Positions 1 to 10,532 of a stretch of DNA of 64,000 bases are shown one piece after another (the stretch's first letter is position 1; every line of letters starts with the position of its first letter). The notes below the pieces were generated by a model, which had not been told where the DNA came from, did no database searches, and saw only the letters and a list, made by a program, of their open reading frames with translations. Source of the DNA: Aminobacter aminovorans. GTDB lineage: Bacteria > Pseudomonadota > Alphaproteobacteria > Rhizobiales > Rhizobiaceae. Both the position numbers and the translations under genes were made by a program. The stretch is from NCBI RefSeq assembly GCF_900445235.1, contig NZ_UFSM01000004.1, positions 124,001 to 188,000 on the forward strand, in the 5' to 3' direction.

Positions 1-2
1 TC

Positions 3-698
3 TATGTGCCGAACGCTTTCGTGCAGATCTCGTCGATCATGCCGCAGAAGCGCAACCCGGTGCCGATCGAGCATATGCGGCTGCTCGCCAGCCAGACGAT
101 GGGCCGCGCCCGCACGGTGCTCGGTGTCATCCACAACACGCCGTTCACCGACATGAACGACAGCGAGGGCGAAACCCAGTCGATGGGCTACGAGGCGTTT
201 ACCGCTGCCTCCCGCGTGCTCGACCTGCTCGCGGCCTTCGTCGGCGCGATCCGCATCGATCCGGAGCGTGTGGCCGAAAACATCCGCCGCTCCTGCATCA
301 CCATCACCGAACTTGCCGACTCGCTCGTCCGCATTGAGGGCCTGTCCTTCCGCGAGGCGCATGAGATCGCAGCCACGGTCGCCAAATCTGTGGTTGCGGC
401 TGGCGGCGGGCTCGCCACGGACGGCTACGCGCCGTTCCTCGAAGCCTTCAGGCATTCGACCGGACGCGAACCGAGCTTCGGCCGCGACAAGTTCGAAGAG
501 ATCGTCTCGCCGGAACATTTCGTTGCCGTGCGCGACCGCTTCGGCGGCCCGGCACCGGCGGCGATGGCCGAGGCGATCGGCGTCTACAGGAAGAAGGCAG
601 CGGCACTGGATGCCGTTGCGCAGGAGCATGCCGGGCACGAGGCGAAAGCCGCAAAAGAACTCGGCGAGAAATTCAAGGCACTGGCAGGGGCGCTCTGA
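3..698 (+). CDS. Argininosuccinate lyase-like protein, C-terminal part (5' end outside window)
   Basis: The reading frame is open from the window edge and ends at 698, so only the last ~231 residues are present. The fumarase/aspartase superfamily signature SSIMPQKRNP lies near the visible N-terminus, and the segment after it (…ITELADSLVR…SFREAHEIAATV…) follows the argininosuccinate lyase C-terminal domain. The family cleaves a C-N bond with release of fumarate. The gene is translationally coupled (TGATG, 1-nt overlap) to a sugar-type ABC ATPase and then a PfkB kinase, so it probably serves a catabolic operon instead of arginine synthesis; the substrate is not visible. An ArgH2-type paralogue is my best reading. 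Confidence 0.8.
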   Translation, partial: YVPNAFVQISSIMPQKRNPVPIEHMRLLASQTMGRARTVLGVIHNTPFTDMNDSEGETQSMGYEAFTAASRVLDLLAAFVGAIRIDPERVAENIRRSCITITELADSLVRIEGLSFREAHEIAATVAKSVVAAGGGLATDGYAPFLEAFRHSTGREPSFGRDKFEEIVSPEHFVAVRDRFGGPAPAAMAEAIGVYRKKAAALDAVAQEHAGHEAKAAKELGEKFKALAGAL

Positions 699-1735
699 TG
701 GCGACGATCGAACTTGAAAAGCTGGTCAAGCGCTACGGCAAGGTAGACGTAGTCCAGGGCATCGACCTTGAAATCGCCGATGGCGAATTCGTGGTCTTCG
801 TCGGGCCTTCGGGCTGCGGCAAGTCGACGACCTTGCGCATGATCGCCGGCCTCGAAGACATTTCCGGCGGCACGCTGAAGATCGGCGGCGAGGTGGTCAA
901 CGAGCGCGATCCCAAGCAGCGCAACATCGCCATGGTGTTTCAGAATTACGCCATCTACCCGCATCTGACCGTGCGCCAGAACATCGGCTTCGGTCTCTAC
1001 ACCTCGAAGCTGTCCAAGGCCGAGAAGGACCAGCGTATCGAAGAGGCAGGCAAGATCCTCGGCCTGGAGAAGTATCTCGACCGCCGTCCGGCGGCGTTGT
1101 CGGGCGGTCAGCGCCAGCGTGTCGCCATCGGCCGCGCCATGGTCCGCAATCCGTCGGCCTTCCTGTTCGACGAGCCATTGTCCAATCTCGATGCCCAGTT
1201 GCGCGCCCAGATGCGCATCGAGATCAAGCGCCTGCACCAGAAGCTCAAGACGACCACAGTCTATGTCACCCACGATCAGGTCGAGGCGATGACCATGGCC
1301 GACCGTATCGTGGTCATGAAGGATGGGCACATCCTGCAGGTGGGCACGCCGACCGACCTGTACGAAAATCCGGTCGATGTCTTCACCGCGCGCTTCATAG
1401 GCAGCCCGTCGATGAACCTGGTGCCGGGCCGCAAGAACGGCAAGGGCATCGAGCCTGCTGCCGGCGGCGACATCCTGATTGGCGTGCGGCCGCATGAACT
1501 GACCGCAGCCATCGAGAAGTCGGAAGGTGGTCTGGAGCTCACCGGAACGGTGACGGCGGTGGAGCCGCTCGGACCCGAGACGCTTGTGCATCTCGATGTC
1601 GACGGCAGTGCCGTGATTGCCACTGCACCGAGCAAGTTCATCCCCGCGACCGGCAGCACGCTGACCTGCCGCGCGGCGCCGGGCAGCCTCTATCTCTTCG
1701 ACGCCAAGACCGAGAAGAGCCTGGGCCGGCAATGA
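698..1735 (+). CDS. ABC transporter ATP-binding protein, UgpC/MalK family
   Basis: A 345-residue cytoplasmic ATPase of the carbohydrate-uptake (CUT1) type. Visible motifs are Walker A GPSGCGKST (36-44), Q-loop Gln82, signature LSGGQ (134-138), Walker B FLFDEP (155-160) and H-loop His192. A C-terminal TOBE/OB extension of about 110 residues (IGVRPHEL…) is typical of MalK/UgpC. It starts on the stop codon of the lyase and its own stop overlaps the start of the PfkB kinase (ATGA), so the three are one transcript. The partner permeases and binding protein are presumably upstream of the window. The sugar or sugar-phosphate ester carried cannot be told from sequence. Confidence 0.93.
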   Translation: MATIELEKLVKRYGKVDVVQGIDLEIADGEFVVFVGPSGCGKSTTLRMIAGLEDISGGTLKIGGEVVNERDPKQRNIAMVFQNYAIYPHLTVRQNIGFGLYTSKLSKAEKDQRIEEAGKILGLEKYLDRRPAALSGGQRQRVAIGRAMVRNPSAFLFDEPLSNLDAQLRAQMRIEIKRLHQKLKTTTVYVTHDQVEAMTMADRIVVMKDGHILQVGTPTDLYENPVDVFTARFIGSPSMNLVPGRKNGKGIEPAAGGDILIGVRPHELTAAIEKSEGGLELTGTVTAVEPLGPETLVHLDVDGSAVIATAPSKFIPATGSTLTCRAAPGSLYLFDAKTEKSLGRQ

Positions 1736-2646
1736 CATCGGGAAATGCCAAGCGTCCGGCGGTGCTCAGCATCGGGCGGATTTACTGTGACTTGATCTTC
1801 ACCGGCTTGGCATCGCTGCCTGAGCCGGGGCGTGAGGTGTTTGCGCAGGACATGAAGATGGCCGCCGGCGGCGGCGCGTTCATCGCGGCCGCCCACATGG
1901 CACATGCCGGGCGTCAAGTCGCTCTGGTGGCGCGCCTTGGCACGGACTCGCTGTCTACAGGGATCGAGGCCGAACTCCGTGCAAGCAATGTCGACCTGCG
2001 TTTCGTCGAGCATTCGCCCGGCGCGGGGCCGCAGGTCACCGTCGCCTCGGTGATCGGCAACGACCGCGCCTTCCTGTCGCGGCGCGCAGGGACCGCCCTC
2101 CCTGCGACGCTCGATGCCGCGCTCGATTGGAGCGATGCTGGGCACTTGCACATTGCCGAATATGCCACGCTGCACGAGATCCCCGATCTGGTGAGCCGCG
2201 CCAAGGCGAAGGGCTTGACAGTGTCGCTCGATCCGAGCTGGGACGAGACGTTGATCTACGAAGCCGAACTGCTTGATCGTTGTGCCGGCGTCGACATCTT
2301 CCTACCCAATATGGAAGAGGCAACGGCGATCACACGCGAGAACGACCCGATTGCAGCCATCGAGATCCTGTCCAAGGACTTTCCGGTCGTTGCCCTGAAA
2401 GCGGGCGGCGAGGGCGCATGGCTGAAGGCCAGTGGCCAGTTGCTGCACCGAAAGGCGGAGGTGGTTCCGGTTGTCGACACGACGGGTGCGGGCGATGCTT
2501 TCAACGCCGGTTTCATCGATGCCTGGCTTTCCGGTCAGTCCGAGGATGCCTGCCTTGCCGCCGGTATCACTTTTGGCAGCCTTGCCGTCCAGGCGGCCGG
2601 AGGCTCGGCGATTCTGCGCCAACCGCAGCGTCGGGCCGTGGGCTGA
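1732..2646 (+). CDS. PfkB-family carbohydrate kinase
   Basis: A 304-residue ribokinase-fold kinase. The N-terminal glycine-rich PfkB signature (MAAGGGAFIAAAHMAHAG, 43-60) and the C-terminal signature DTTGAGDAFNAGF (249-261) with the presumed catalytic base Asp255 are both intact. It would phosphorylate a sugar or nucleoside with ATP in the cytoplasm. It overlaps the ABC ATPase stop by 4 nt and is the last gene of the operon; pairing of a sugar importer with a PfkB kinase implies that it acts on the imported substrate. The specific substrate is not identifiable. Confidence 0.9.
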   Translation: MTSGNAKRPAVLSIGRIYCDLIFTGLASLPEPGREVFAQDMKMAAGGGAFIAAAHMAHAGRQVALVARLGTDSLSTGIEAELRASNVDLRFVEHSPGAGPQVTVASVIGNDRAFLSRRAGTALPATLDAALDWSDAGHLHIAEYATLHEIPDLVSRAKAKGLTVSLDPSWDETLIYEAELLDRCAGVDIFLPNMEEATAITRENDPIAAIEILSKDFPVVALKAGGEGAWLKASGQLLHRKAEVVPVVDTTGAGDAFNAGFIDAWLSGQSEDACLAAGITFGSLAVQAAGGSAILRQPQRRAVG

Positions 2647-3057
2647 GGAGCACGTTGCTGCGCGATGTTCGGCCCGGCTGATTCGCGCTGCAAGCGGCTT
2701 TGGGTTCCCGCGCAGCCATGCCACGACCGTTTGGCGGGCTCAAAGCGGGGCATTTCTCTTCCTTGCCAAGCGGGTGCAGGCCGATCGTTTGTGCACATAG
2801 TATTTCGGTGTCAGAAGCGTCGCAGTCTTCGAGCGCCTCGCATGTATCTTAGCCACAACTAATGAAGTCTTGGGTTGTGTATAGACCGGCGCTCGGCTTT
2901 GCTTTCGGCGTCGTCCAGCACACGAGATATGTGGTGTTGCATAATAATAACAATAGCTTGTGAACCGCAGGATTTGATCCCGACCGGCATTGGCGGCCGC
3001 GGAGAGTTCTGATTCCCTGTCATCAGGGGGTAGGGAATTCTACTTATGGGAGCGGTC
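2647..3057. other. Intergenic region, no gene seen
   Basis: About 410 bp between the PfkB kinase and the porin-like gene. The short open frames here lack family resemblance and continue as shadows of the kinase gene. The part after about 2860 is more AT-rich (for example cataataataacaatagc near 2940) and probably holds the promoter of the outer-membrane protein gene. No convincing terminator hairpin was found. Confidence 0.5.
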
Positions 3058-3705
3058 ATGATCAGGTTCATTGTCCTTGGAAGTGCAGCCCTTTTCACTC
3101 TGGCAACCACGGCCCATGCGGCCGATCCGGCAGGCAAGCCGGCCTCGACCATCGAATTCTGGAGCGGACCTTATGCTGGTGTTCATGCCGGCTACGGCTC
3201 AGGGCGGGCACGCGACGTCGATGCCTCCGGACCCGATTCTTACAGGGACATCGACGGCTGGCTCGGCGGGGTCCAGATCGGTCTCAACACGCGGATGAAC
3301 GGTCTTGTGCTGGGTGTAGAAGGCGATATCGCCGCGACCGGCATTGGCTTTTCAGACGTGGGGCAGGGGTTCAGCCTCGACGGCAATCTCGACTGGCTGG
3401 CCACGATACGCGGCCGTGTCGGCTTTATCCCGACCGAGCGGGTCCTCGTCTATGGCACCGCCGGTGTCGCGTTTGCCGGCTTCGACCTCGACCTCAATGG
3501 CGGTGGTCAGCTTTTCGGCGGCAATGGCACTCACACCGGGTGGGCTTTGGGTGCCGGCGTCGAGACCATGGTGACGGACAAGCTCTCGCTGAAAGCCGAA
3601 TATCTCTACAACGACTTCGGCAGCGACAGCTACAATCTGCCGGACCCGGTCAATATCGCCTTGCGCGTCCACACCTTCAGGATAGGCGCGAACTTCCAAT
3701 TCTAG
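3058..3705 (+). CDS. Outer-membrane beta-barrel protein (Omp25/OmpA-like porin family)
   Basis: About 215 residues. A Sec signal peptide (MIRFIVLGSAALFTLATTAHA, cleavage before ADP) is followed by alternating amphipathic strands with family motifs WSGPYAGVHAGYG, GGVQIGLNTRMNGLVLGVEGD, TIRGRVGF and the aromatic C-terminal strand ending in FRIGANFQF, which is the expected BAM recognition end with terminal Phe. The start at 3058 is preferred over the in-frame ATG at 3046 because GGGAG (3048-3052) sits 5 nt before it. It resembles the Omp25/Omp31-like surface proteins of Rhizobiales. It stands alone, convergent with the thiolase gene 6 bp away. Confidence 0.85.
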   Translation: MIRFIVLGSAALFTLATTAHAADPAGKPASTIEFWSGPYAGVHAGYGSGRARDVDASGPDSYRDIDGWLGGVQIGLNTRMNGLVLGVEGDIAATGIGFSDVGQGFSLDGNLDWLATIRGRVGFIPTERVLVYGTAGVAFAGFDLDLNGGGQLFGGNGTHTGWALGAGVETMVTDKLSLKAEYLYNDFGSDSYNLPDPVNIALRVHTFRIGANFQF

Positions 3706-3711
3706 CGGCGG

Positions 3712-4914
3712 CTAGGGCCGGCTGATCAGAAGCGAAATGCCTTGGCCGACGCCGATGCACATGGTGGCGAGCGCGCGTCTGGCGCCACGCAGATCGAGTT
3801 CCAATGCTGCGGTCAGTGCCAGACGCGCGCCCGACATGCCGAGCGGGTGACCGAGTGCGATGGCGCCGCCATTCGGATTGACGTGGCCCGCGTCATCGGC
3901 GAGGCCAAGCTGGCGCATGCATGCCAGCGACTGCGCGGCAAAGGCTTCGTTGAGTTCGACAATGTCGATGTCTGATATGACAAGGCCGGCGCGTTCCAGA
4001 AGCTTTTGCGTCGAACCGACTGGGCCGATGCCCATGATGCGGGGGGCTACGCCTGAGGTCGCCATGCCATCGACCTTGGCTAGAGGCTTGAGGCCGTGGC
4101 GTTCGACGGCGCGCGCAGAAGCGATGATCACGGCTGCGGCCCCGTCATTGACGCCGGATGCGTTGCCGGCGGTGACCGTTCCGCCATCTCTGAACGGGGC
4201 CGAAAGGCCCGCAAGCTTTTCGATCGTCGTTTCGCGCGGATGCTCGTCGTGCTCGACGACAGTCGCTTCGCCCTTGCGGCCCTTGATGGTGACAGGAGCG
4301 ATTTCGCCGGCAAAACGGCCGCTTTTCTGCGCGGCGGCGGCACGAGCCTGGCTGCGCAGGGCGAAATGATCCTGATCCTCGCGTGAAATGGAAAACTCGG
4401 CGGCGACGTTCTCGGCGGTCTCGGGCATGGAATCGATGCCGTATTGCCTTTCCATCAACGGGTTGACGAAACGCCAGCCAATGGTGGTGTCGAAGATTTC
4501 GGTGCTGCGCTGGAATGCGCTTGAAGCCTTGGGCATGACGAAGGGCGCGCGCGACATGCTTTCGACGCCGCCGGCAATGATGATGTCAGCTTCGCCAAGC
4601 TTGATTGCGCGTGCTGCATAACCAACCGCGTCGAGGCCGGAACCGCAGAGGCGATTGATCGTCGTTCCGGGCACCGACACCGGCAGGCCCGCAAGCAGGG
4701 CAGCCATGCGGGCGACATTGCGGTTGTCTTCGCCGGCCTGATTGGCACAGCCGAGCACGACCTCATCGATCTGGTCGGCAGGGATGCCAGGGTGCCGCGC
4801 CAGCGCTTCGCGAATGGCGTGAGCCGCGAGATCATCAGGGCGCACAGAGGCAAGCGCGCCGCCATAACGGCCGATCGGGGTGCGGACGCCGCCTACGATA
4901 TATGCTTCGGTCAT
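3712..4914 (-). CDS. Acetyl-CoA C-acyltransferase (thiolase)
   Basis: A 400-residue degradative thiolase. The nucleophile Cys90 lies in [10 protein letters not shown], the catalytic His356 in [10 protein letters not shown] and the second Cys386 in CIGVGQG. It cleaves a 3-oxoacyl-CoA with CoA, as in beta-ketoadipyl-CoA or pimeloyl-type chain shortening. Its start overlaps the stop of the hydratase/dehydrogenase gene by 4 nt, and it is the last of eight tightly packed genes that begin at the aminobenzoyl-CoA monooxygenase/reductase. Context therefore assigns it to the final steps of ring-derived CoA-ester degradation. It resembles PcaF-type enzymes in length, but I cannot separate PcaF from general FadA-like thiolases. 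Confidence 0.93.
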   Translation of the reverse strand: MTEAYIVGGVRTPIGRYGGALASVRPDDLAAHAIREALARHPGIPADQIDEVVLGCANQAGEDNRNVARMAALLAGLPVSVPGTTINRLCGSGLDAVGYAARAIKLGEADIIIAGGVESMSRAPFVMPKASSAFQRSTEIFDTTIGWRFVNPLMERQYGIDSMPETAENVAAEFSISREDQDHFALRSQARAAAAQKSGRFAGEIAPVTIKGRKGEATVVEHDEHPRETTIEKLAGLSAPFRDGGTVTAGNASGVNDGAAAVIIASARAVERHGLKPLAKVDGMATSGVAPRIMGIGPVGSTQKLLERAGLVISDIDIVELNEAFAAQSLACMRQLGLADDAGHVNPNGGAIALGHPLGMSGARLALTAALELDLRGARRALATMCIGVGQGISLLISRP

Positions 4915-6890
4915 GGTGTCATGTCCTCGTCCGTTTCGGCTGCAAACATCGGCCCGCCCTTGTGCGCCGGAAAACCGTAGCCATTGATCATCACCAGATC
5001 GATATCGCTCGATCGCGCGGCGATGCCCTCAGTGAGCAAGGCAGCGCCTTCGTCGGCCATGGCGCGCAGCAGCCGGTCGACGATCTGGCCGGTCGTAAAG
5101 CTGTGGGGCGAGATGCCCTTGGCCGTGCGTGCGGCGGCGATCAGCGCAGTGACCTCTGGATCGACGGCCTTTTCGCCAGACGCATAGTCGTACCAGCCCT
5201 TGCCTGCCTTGCGGCCGAAACGGCCGGCTTCGCAAAGCTTGTCGGCGATCTCGACATAACGCGCGTTTGGATCGCGTGTTGCCGCCTGTCGCTTGCGCCG
5301 CGCCCAGGCGATCTCAAGCCCGGCCATGTCGTAGACGGTGAAGATGCCCATCGGAAAGCCATAGGCTTCAAGTGCAGCGTCGACCTCTTCGGGCGCGGCA
5401 CCGTCCTCGACCATGAACTCCGCTTCGCGGCGATAGGCCGAGAAGATGCGGTTGCCGATGAAGCCTTCGGTTACGCCTGAGACCACCGGCAGCTTGCCGA
5501 GTTTCCTGGCGAAGGCCAGCGCGGAGGCGAGCACGTCGGGCGCTGTTGCCTTGCAGTCGACGACCTCGACCAGGCGCATGATGTTGGCCGGCGAGAAGAA
5601 GTGCAGGCCGACGACGCGCCTGGGGTGAGCAGTCGCCGCTGCGATCTCGTCGGGGTTGAGGTAGCTGGTGTTGGTGGCGAGGATCGCATCCGGCCTGACG
5701 ATGCCATCGAGGCGCTGGAAAAGCTCGGTCTTGACCGCGAGATCGTCGAACACCGCCTCGATGACGAGATCTGCTGCGGCGAGTTCGCCGATGTTCGCAG
5801 CCACCACCAGCCGCGCAAGGCATTCGTCGCAAACTGTCGCCGCAAGACGCCCTGACTGGACCGCCTTGTCGAGAATGCCGGCGATGCGCTCGCGCCCTTT
5901 GGTGGCGGCGTCTTCGGTCTGCTCGATGCCGAAGACGCGGTAGCCGGCTGTCAATGCGGACACTGCGATGCCGGCGCCCATCAGGCCGGTACCCACGATG
6001 CCGACCGTCTCGATCCTGCGTGGGGCAATGCCCTCAAGCTTGTCGACCTTGCCGGCTTGCCGCTCGGCGAAGAAGACATGGCGCAGGGCTGCCGCCTCAT
6101 TGGAATCCCGCAGGCGCAGGAAGGTGGCGCGCTCCTCGGCGACGCCGTCCTGGAAAGTCCTGTCCGAAGCCAGCCGGACAAGGCGAACGGCCTCGGCAGG
6201 GGCCGATTGGCCGCGCGATCTGGACAGGATCTTTTTTGACGCCGCATCGACGGCGGCCAATTCGGCGATCGGGACATCGAGCAACCCCGTGCGCCTTTGC
6301 GGCTGACCGGCGAGTTGGTGGACAAGGCCGATGGCTGCCGCGAGATGATCGGCTGCGACGCCGTCGACAAGGCCAAGCTTGATGGCTTCATCAGGCCTGA
6401 TTGTGCGGCCGCTGCCGATCAGGTCGATGGCCGCGACGGTGCCGATGAGGCGCGGCAGGCGCTGGGTGCCGCCGGCGCCCGGCACGATGCCGAGCTTGAC
6501 CTCGGGCAAACCGAAACTCGCGACCTCGCCGGCGACGCGTCCATGGCAGGCAAGTGCGATCTCGCAGCCACCGCCGAGGGCGGCACCATTGACGGAAGCA
6601 ACCACCGGCTTGCTGCAATTCTCGATACGCTGCATGACCTCGGGAAGCGTCGGCTCGACCGGTGGCTTGCCGAACTCCCTGATGTCGGCGCCGCCGACAA
6701 AAGTGCGGCCGGCGCCGGTGATGACGACGCCGATGACGGTGCCAACGGCTGACGCATGGTCGAGTGCCTTGACCAGCCCCTGCCGGACATGTGCCGAGGT
6801 GGCGTTGACGGGTGCATTGTCGATGGTGACGACGAGCACGCCGTCACGGATGCTGCCTGAAACGCTCTCCGAAAACCGCGTCGCGCTCAT
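4911..6890 (-). CDS. Bifunctional enoyl-CoA hydratase/3-hydroxyacyl-CoA dehydrogenase
   Basis: 659 residues, FadB-like but shorter. The N-terminal crotonase domain (~1-190) has oxyanion motif [18 protein letters not shown] with Glu110 and [14 protein letters not shown] with Glu130, matching the two catalytic glutamates. A Rossmann domain starts near 290 ([14 protein letters not shown]), followed by [10 protein letters not shown] and the dehydrogenase C-terminal domain ([19 protein letters not shown]). It hydrates an enoyl-CoA and oxidises the 3-hydroxyacyl-CoA with NAD+. It sits 2 nt after ridA and overlaps the thiolase start by 4 nt, giving the two last beta-oxidation enzymes side by side. 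Confidence 0.95.
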   Translation of the reverse strand: MSATRFSESVSGSIRDGVLVVTIDNAPVNATSAHVRQGLVKALDHASAVGTVIGVVITGAGRTFVGGADIREFGKPPVEPTLPEVMQRIENCSKPVVASVNGAALGGGCEIALACHGRVAGEVASFGLPEVKLGIVPGAGGTQRLPRLIGTVAAIDLIGSGRTIRPDEAIKLGLVDGVAADHLAAAIGLVHQLAGQPQRRTGLLDVPIAELAAVDAASKKILSRSRGQSAPAEAVRLVRLASDRTFQDGVAEERATFLRLRDSNEAAALRHVFFAERQAGKVDKLEGIAPRRIETVGIVGTGLMGAGIAVSALTAGYRVFGIEQTEDAATKGRERIAGILDKAVQSGRLAATVCDECLARLVVAANIGELAAADLVIEAVFDDLAVKTELFQRLDGIVRPDAILATNTSYLNPDEIAAATAHPRRVVGLHFFSPANIMRLVEVVDCKATAPDVLASALAFARKLGKLPVVSGVTEGFIGNRIFSAYRREAEFMVEDGAAPEEVDAALEAYGFPMGIFTVYDMAGLEIAWARRKRQAATRDPNARYVEIADKLCEAGRFGRKAGKGWYDYASGEKAVDPEVTALIAAARTAKGISPHSFTTGQIVDRLLRAMADEGAALLTEGIAARSSDIDLVMINGYGFPAHKGGPMFAAETDEDMTP

Positions 6891-6892
6891 GG

Positions 6893-7288
6893 CTATGCCG
6901 GGATGACCGCGGTGGCCTGGATCTCGATCTTGGCGCGGTCCTCGACCAGCGCCACCACCTGCATGGCGGCCATGGCGGGGAAGTGGCGGCCGATCACGTC
7001 GCGATAGGCCTGGCCGAGGCCGCGCAGGTTCTCGGTGTATTCCTTCTTGTCGGTGAAGTACCAGGTCATCGTGGTGATGTGGTGCGGCTCGGCGCCGCCG
7101 GCCTTCAGCACGGCGACGACGTTTTCCAGCGTCTGGCGCACCTGGCCGACGAAGTCGTCAGTCTCGAACTGGCACTGCGCGTTCCAGCCGATCTGGCCGC
7201 CGACGAAGATGGTGCGGCCGCTCGCGGCGATGCCGTTGGCATAACCGATGGGCTTGGCCCACCCTTCGGGTTGCAGGATCTCATGCAT
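6893..7288 (-). CDS. RidA-family (YjgF/YER057c/UK114) enamine/imine deaminase
   Basis: 131 residues starting MHEILQPEGW, with family features IFVGGQIGWN, VRQTLENVVAVLKAGGAEPHHIT and a C-terminal VEDRAKIEIQATAVIP in which the Arg/Glu pair of the RidA active site is recognisable. RidA proteins hydrolyse enamines and imines to ketones and ammonia. The start at 7288 is chosen because the conserved domain begins there; the longer frame upstream is the thioesterase gene in another frame, with which it overlaps by 8 nt. The operon makes a 2-amino-cyclohexene-type CoA ester, an enamine, so removal of the amino group is a plausible specific job (inference). Confidence 0.9.
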   Translation of the reverse strand: MHEILQPEGWAKPIGYANGIAASGRTIFVGGQIGWNAQCQFETDDFVGQVRQTLENVVAVLKAGGAEPHHITTMTWYFTDKKEYTENLRGLGQAYRDVIGRHFPAMAAMQVVALVEDRAKIEIQATAVIPA

Positions 7289-7697
7289 CTGTCGTCTCCA
7301 GGCGGCTTTCGAGTGCGGCGCGGAGGTCGTCCGGCCAGGCAAGCGATTTGTGGGTATCGAGCGAGGTGGCGACCACGCTGTGGCGGGCGCTCCAGAGCAG
7401 CGTGCCGGCGGCCGAAACCTTGTGCTCGAGATCGAGCGAGGAGCGGCCGATGCGGCGGACGAACAGCTCGAAGTCGAGCGTGTCGCCATGGAAGCCCGGA
7501 TGGGCAAAGGTGAGGTCCAGTCGCACCGTCGGCGTGCCGATGCGCCGTTCGGCGATCAGGTCTTTCCACGGCGCACCGGCATCGCCGAAGAACTCCTCCA
7601 AAACACCGACGAGGATGTTCAGGTAAGACGGGAAGTAGGCGATTCCGGAGGGGTCGCAGTCTCCGAAACGGAGCGGCCTTGAGGTACGGAAGGGCAC
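7281..7697 (-). CDS. Acyl-CoA thioesterase, 4-hydroxybenzoyl-CoA thioesterase-like hotdog protein
   Basis: 138 residues with the single hotdog fold hallmark FGDCDPSGIAYFPSYLN near the N-terminus, where the Asp of DCDPSG is the usual catalytic residue of 4-hydroxybenzoyl-CoA thioesterases, and the strand TVRLDLTFAHPGFHGDTLDF. It hydrolyses a CoA thioester in the cytoplasm. It lies 10 bp after the acyl-CoA dehydrogenase and overlaps ridA by 8 nt. In this operon it may release CoA from dead-end aromatic or ring-opened CoA esters; the actual substrate is unknown. Confidence 0.88.
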   Translation of the reverse strand: MPFRTSRPLRFGDCDPSGIAYFPSYLNILVGVLEEFFGDAGAPWKDLIAERRIGTPTVRLDLTFAHPGFHGDTLDFELFVRRIGRSSLDLEHKVSAAGTLLWSARHSVVATSLDTHKSLAWPDDLRAALESRLETTDA

Positions 7698-7707
7698 GTC
7701 AGCTCCC

Positions 7708-8901
<1,194 letters not shown>

Positions 8902-8904
8902 GGC

Positions 8905-9753
8905 TCAGTTCCCCTTGAATTCGGGCTTGGCTTTGGCGGCGAAAGCCTCGAAGGCGCGGCGGAAGTCGCCGGTCGCCATGCAGATCGCCTGGGCCTGCGC
9001 TTCGGATTCGATCAGCTGGTCGATGCCCATCGCCCATTCCTGGTCGAGCATCTTCTTGGTCATGGCATGCGCAAACCAGGGACCGTCGGCCAGGTTGCGG
9101 GCGAATTTCTGCGCCTCGGCGAGCAGTGCGCCACGCTCATGCAACGCGTTGTAGAAGCCCCAGGCATGACCCTCGGTCGAGGTCATGACGCGACCGGTGA
9201 ACAGAAGTTCGGCGGCGCGGCCCTGGCCGATGATGCGCGGAAGGATGCCGCAGGCGCCCATGTCGGCGCCGGCCAGGCCGACGCGGGTGAACAGGAAGGC
9301 GGTCTTCGCCTCCGGGGTTGCGACGCGGTAGTCGGACGACATGGCGATGATCGCACCGGCGCCGGCGCAGATACCGTCGACGGCGGAGATGATTGGTTGC
9401 GGGCAGGCGCGCATCTGGCGCACCAGATCGCCGGTGAGGCGGGTGAAGTCGAGCAGGTCATGCATCGGCATGCGGGTCAGCGGCTCGATGATCTCGAAGA
9501 CGTCGCCGCCCGAGCAGAAGTTGTTCTCGGCACCCGTGATGACGATGGCGCGCACGTCGCTGGCCCGGTGCAGGGAGCGGAACAGGTTGCCGAGTTCCTC
9601 GTAGCTCTCGAAGGTCAGCGGGTTCTTCTTCTCTGGGCGGTTCAGCGTGATCGTCGCGACCTTGCCGTCGGCATCGGTCTCGAACTTGAAGTGCTGAGCC
9701 TTGTGGCCCCGGAAGGGATGCTTCTTGTCCTGCATTGGGTTGGTCATGGTCAT
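8905..9753 (-). CDS. Crotonase-superfamily protein lacking the two hydratase glutamates
   Basis: 282 residues counted from ATG at 9753, which overlaps the SDR stop (ATGA). A crotonase fold is clear: [22 protein letters not shown]… reading through [16 protein letters not shown] (oxyanion loop) and [17 protein letters not shown]. By alignment to classical enoyl-CoA hydratase, the two catalytic Glu positions are Ile135 and about Arg157, so ordinary hydration is unlikely. Crotonase relatives with other residues include ring-opening C-C hydrolases, isomerases and decarboxylases. In this operon a hydrolytic ring cleavage or isomerisation of a cyclohexene-carboxyl-CoA is an attractive inference. The downstream HAD fusion supplies a standard hydratase. 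Confidence 0.88.
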   Translation of the reverse strand: MTMTNPMQDKKHPFRGHKAQHFKFETDADGKVATITLNRPEKKNPLTFESYEELGNLFRSLHRASDVRAIVITGAENNFCSGGDVFEIIEPLTRMPMHDLLDFTRLTGDLVRQMRACPQPIISAVDGICAGAGAIIAMSSDYRVATPEAKTAFLFTRVGLAGADMGACGILPRIIGQGRAAELLFTGRVMTSTEGHAWGFYNALHERGALLAEAQKFARNLADGPWFAHAMTKKMLDQEWAMGIDQLIESEAQAQAICMATGDFRRAFEAFAAKAKPEFKGN

Positions 9754-10532
9754 CCTCCCAGAACTTCGCCGCCGGCGACTGGGATCGCCTGGCCTGTGAT
9801 TGCGGTGGCCTTTTCCGAGGTGAGCCAGAGCACGGTGTCGGCCACTTCCTCGGGGGTCACAAGCCGCCCTTGTGGATTGGCGCGGGCGAGCGTGGCGCGT
9901 GTCTCTTCGGCCGAGCGCCCGGTCTTGCCGGTGATGGTTTCGACGGCGCCGTCGAGCAGCGGTGTGTCGGTGAAGCCGGGGCAAACCGCGTTGACGGTGA
10001 CGTCGGTGCGGGCAAGCTCAAGCGCCAGCGCGCGCGTCATGCCGACCACGCCATGCTTTGAGGCGCAATAAGCCGACACATAGGCATAGCCGGTCAGGCC
10101 GGCGGTGCTGGCGACATTGACGATGCGGCCCTTGCCGGCGCGCTTGACCGAGGCAAGCGCGGCCTGTGTGACCAGGAACGTGCCGGTGAGGTTGATGCCG
10201 ATCACCCGGTTCCACAATGCGAGGTCGGTTTTGTCGAACGGTGCCGACGGCGCTTCGCCGGCGCAGTTGACCAGCACGGCGATGTCGCCTGCATGGGCAA
10301 TCGCCTTGGCGATACCTGCCTCGACCGAATGCGCATCAGTGACGTCGAAGCCATCAAGGACGAAGGCCTCGCCGCCCATCTTGGCGATCTCGTCGCGCAC
10401 CGCCTCGAGCGGCGCGGCACGCCGTCCGCACAGGCTGACGCCGTGGCCGTTGGCGGCGAGCGCCAGTGCGATGGCGCGGCCGATGCCGCTGCCGGCGCCA
10501 GTGACCAGGGCGTGACGCTTGGCCATGCTCAT
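9750..10532 (-). CDS. SDR-family NAD(P)-dependent oxidoreductase
   Basis: 260 residues of classical short-chain dehydrogenase: cofactor motif TGAGSGIG (11-18), NCAGEA, and the catalytic set Ser142, Tyr155 and Lys159 in [19 protein letters not shown]. It would oxidise or reduce a hydroxy/oxo group. Its start overlaps the monooxygenase/reductase stop and its stop overlaps the crotonase start, both by 4 nt, so translational coupling is strong. A role on the ring 5-oxo or hydroxy group of the dearomatised anthraniloyl-CoA product is a context inference. An in-frame ATG two codons in is an alternative start. Confidence 0.92.
   Translation of the reverse strand: MSMAKRHALVTGAGSGIGRAIALALAANGHGVSLCGRRAAPLEAVRDEIAKMGGEAFVLDGFDVTDAHSVEAGIAKAIAHAGDIAVLVNCAGEAPSAPFDKTDLALWNRVIGINLTGTFLVTQAALASVKRAGKGRIVNVASTAGLTGYAYVSAYCASKHGVVGMTRALALELARTDVTVNAVCPGFTDTPLLDGAVETITGKTGRSAEETRATLARANPQGRLVTPEEVADTVLWLTSEKATAITGQAIPVAGGEVLGG

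Noticed and set aside
584..1738. 384-codon minus-strand open frame
   Set aside because: Mirror of the ABC ATPase gene; no recognisable domain, and the plus-strand frame has all ATPase motifs.
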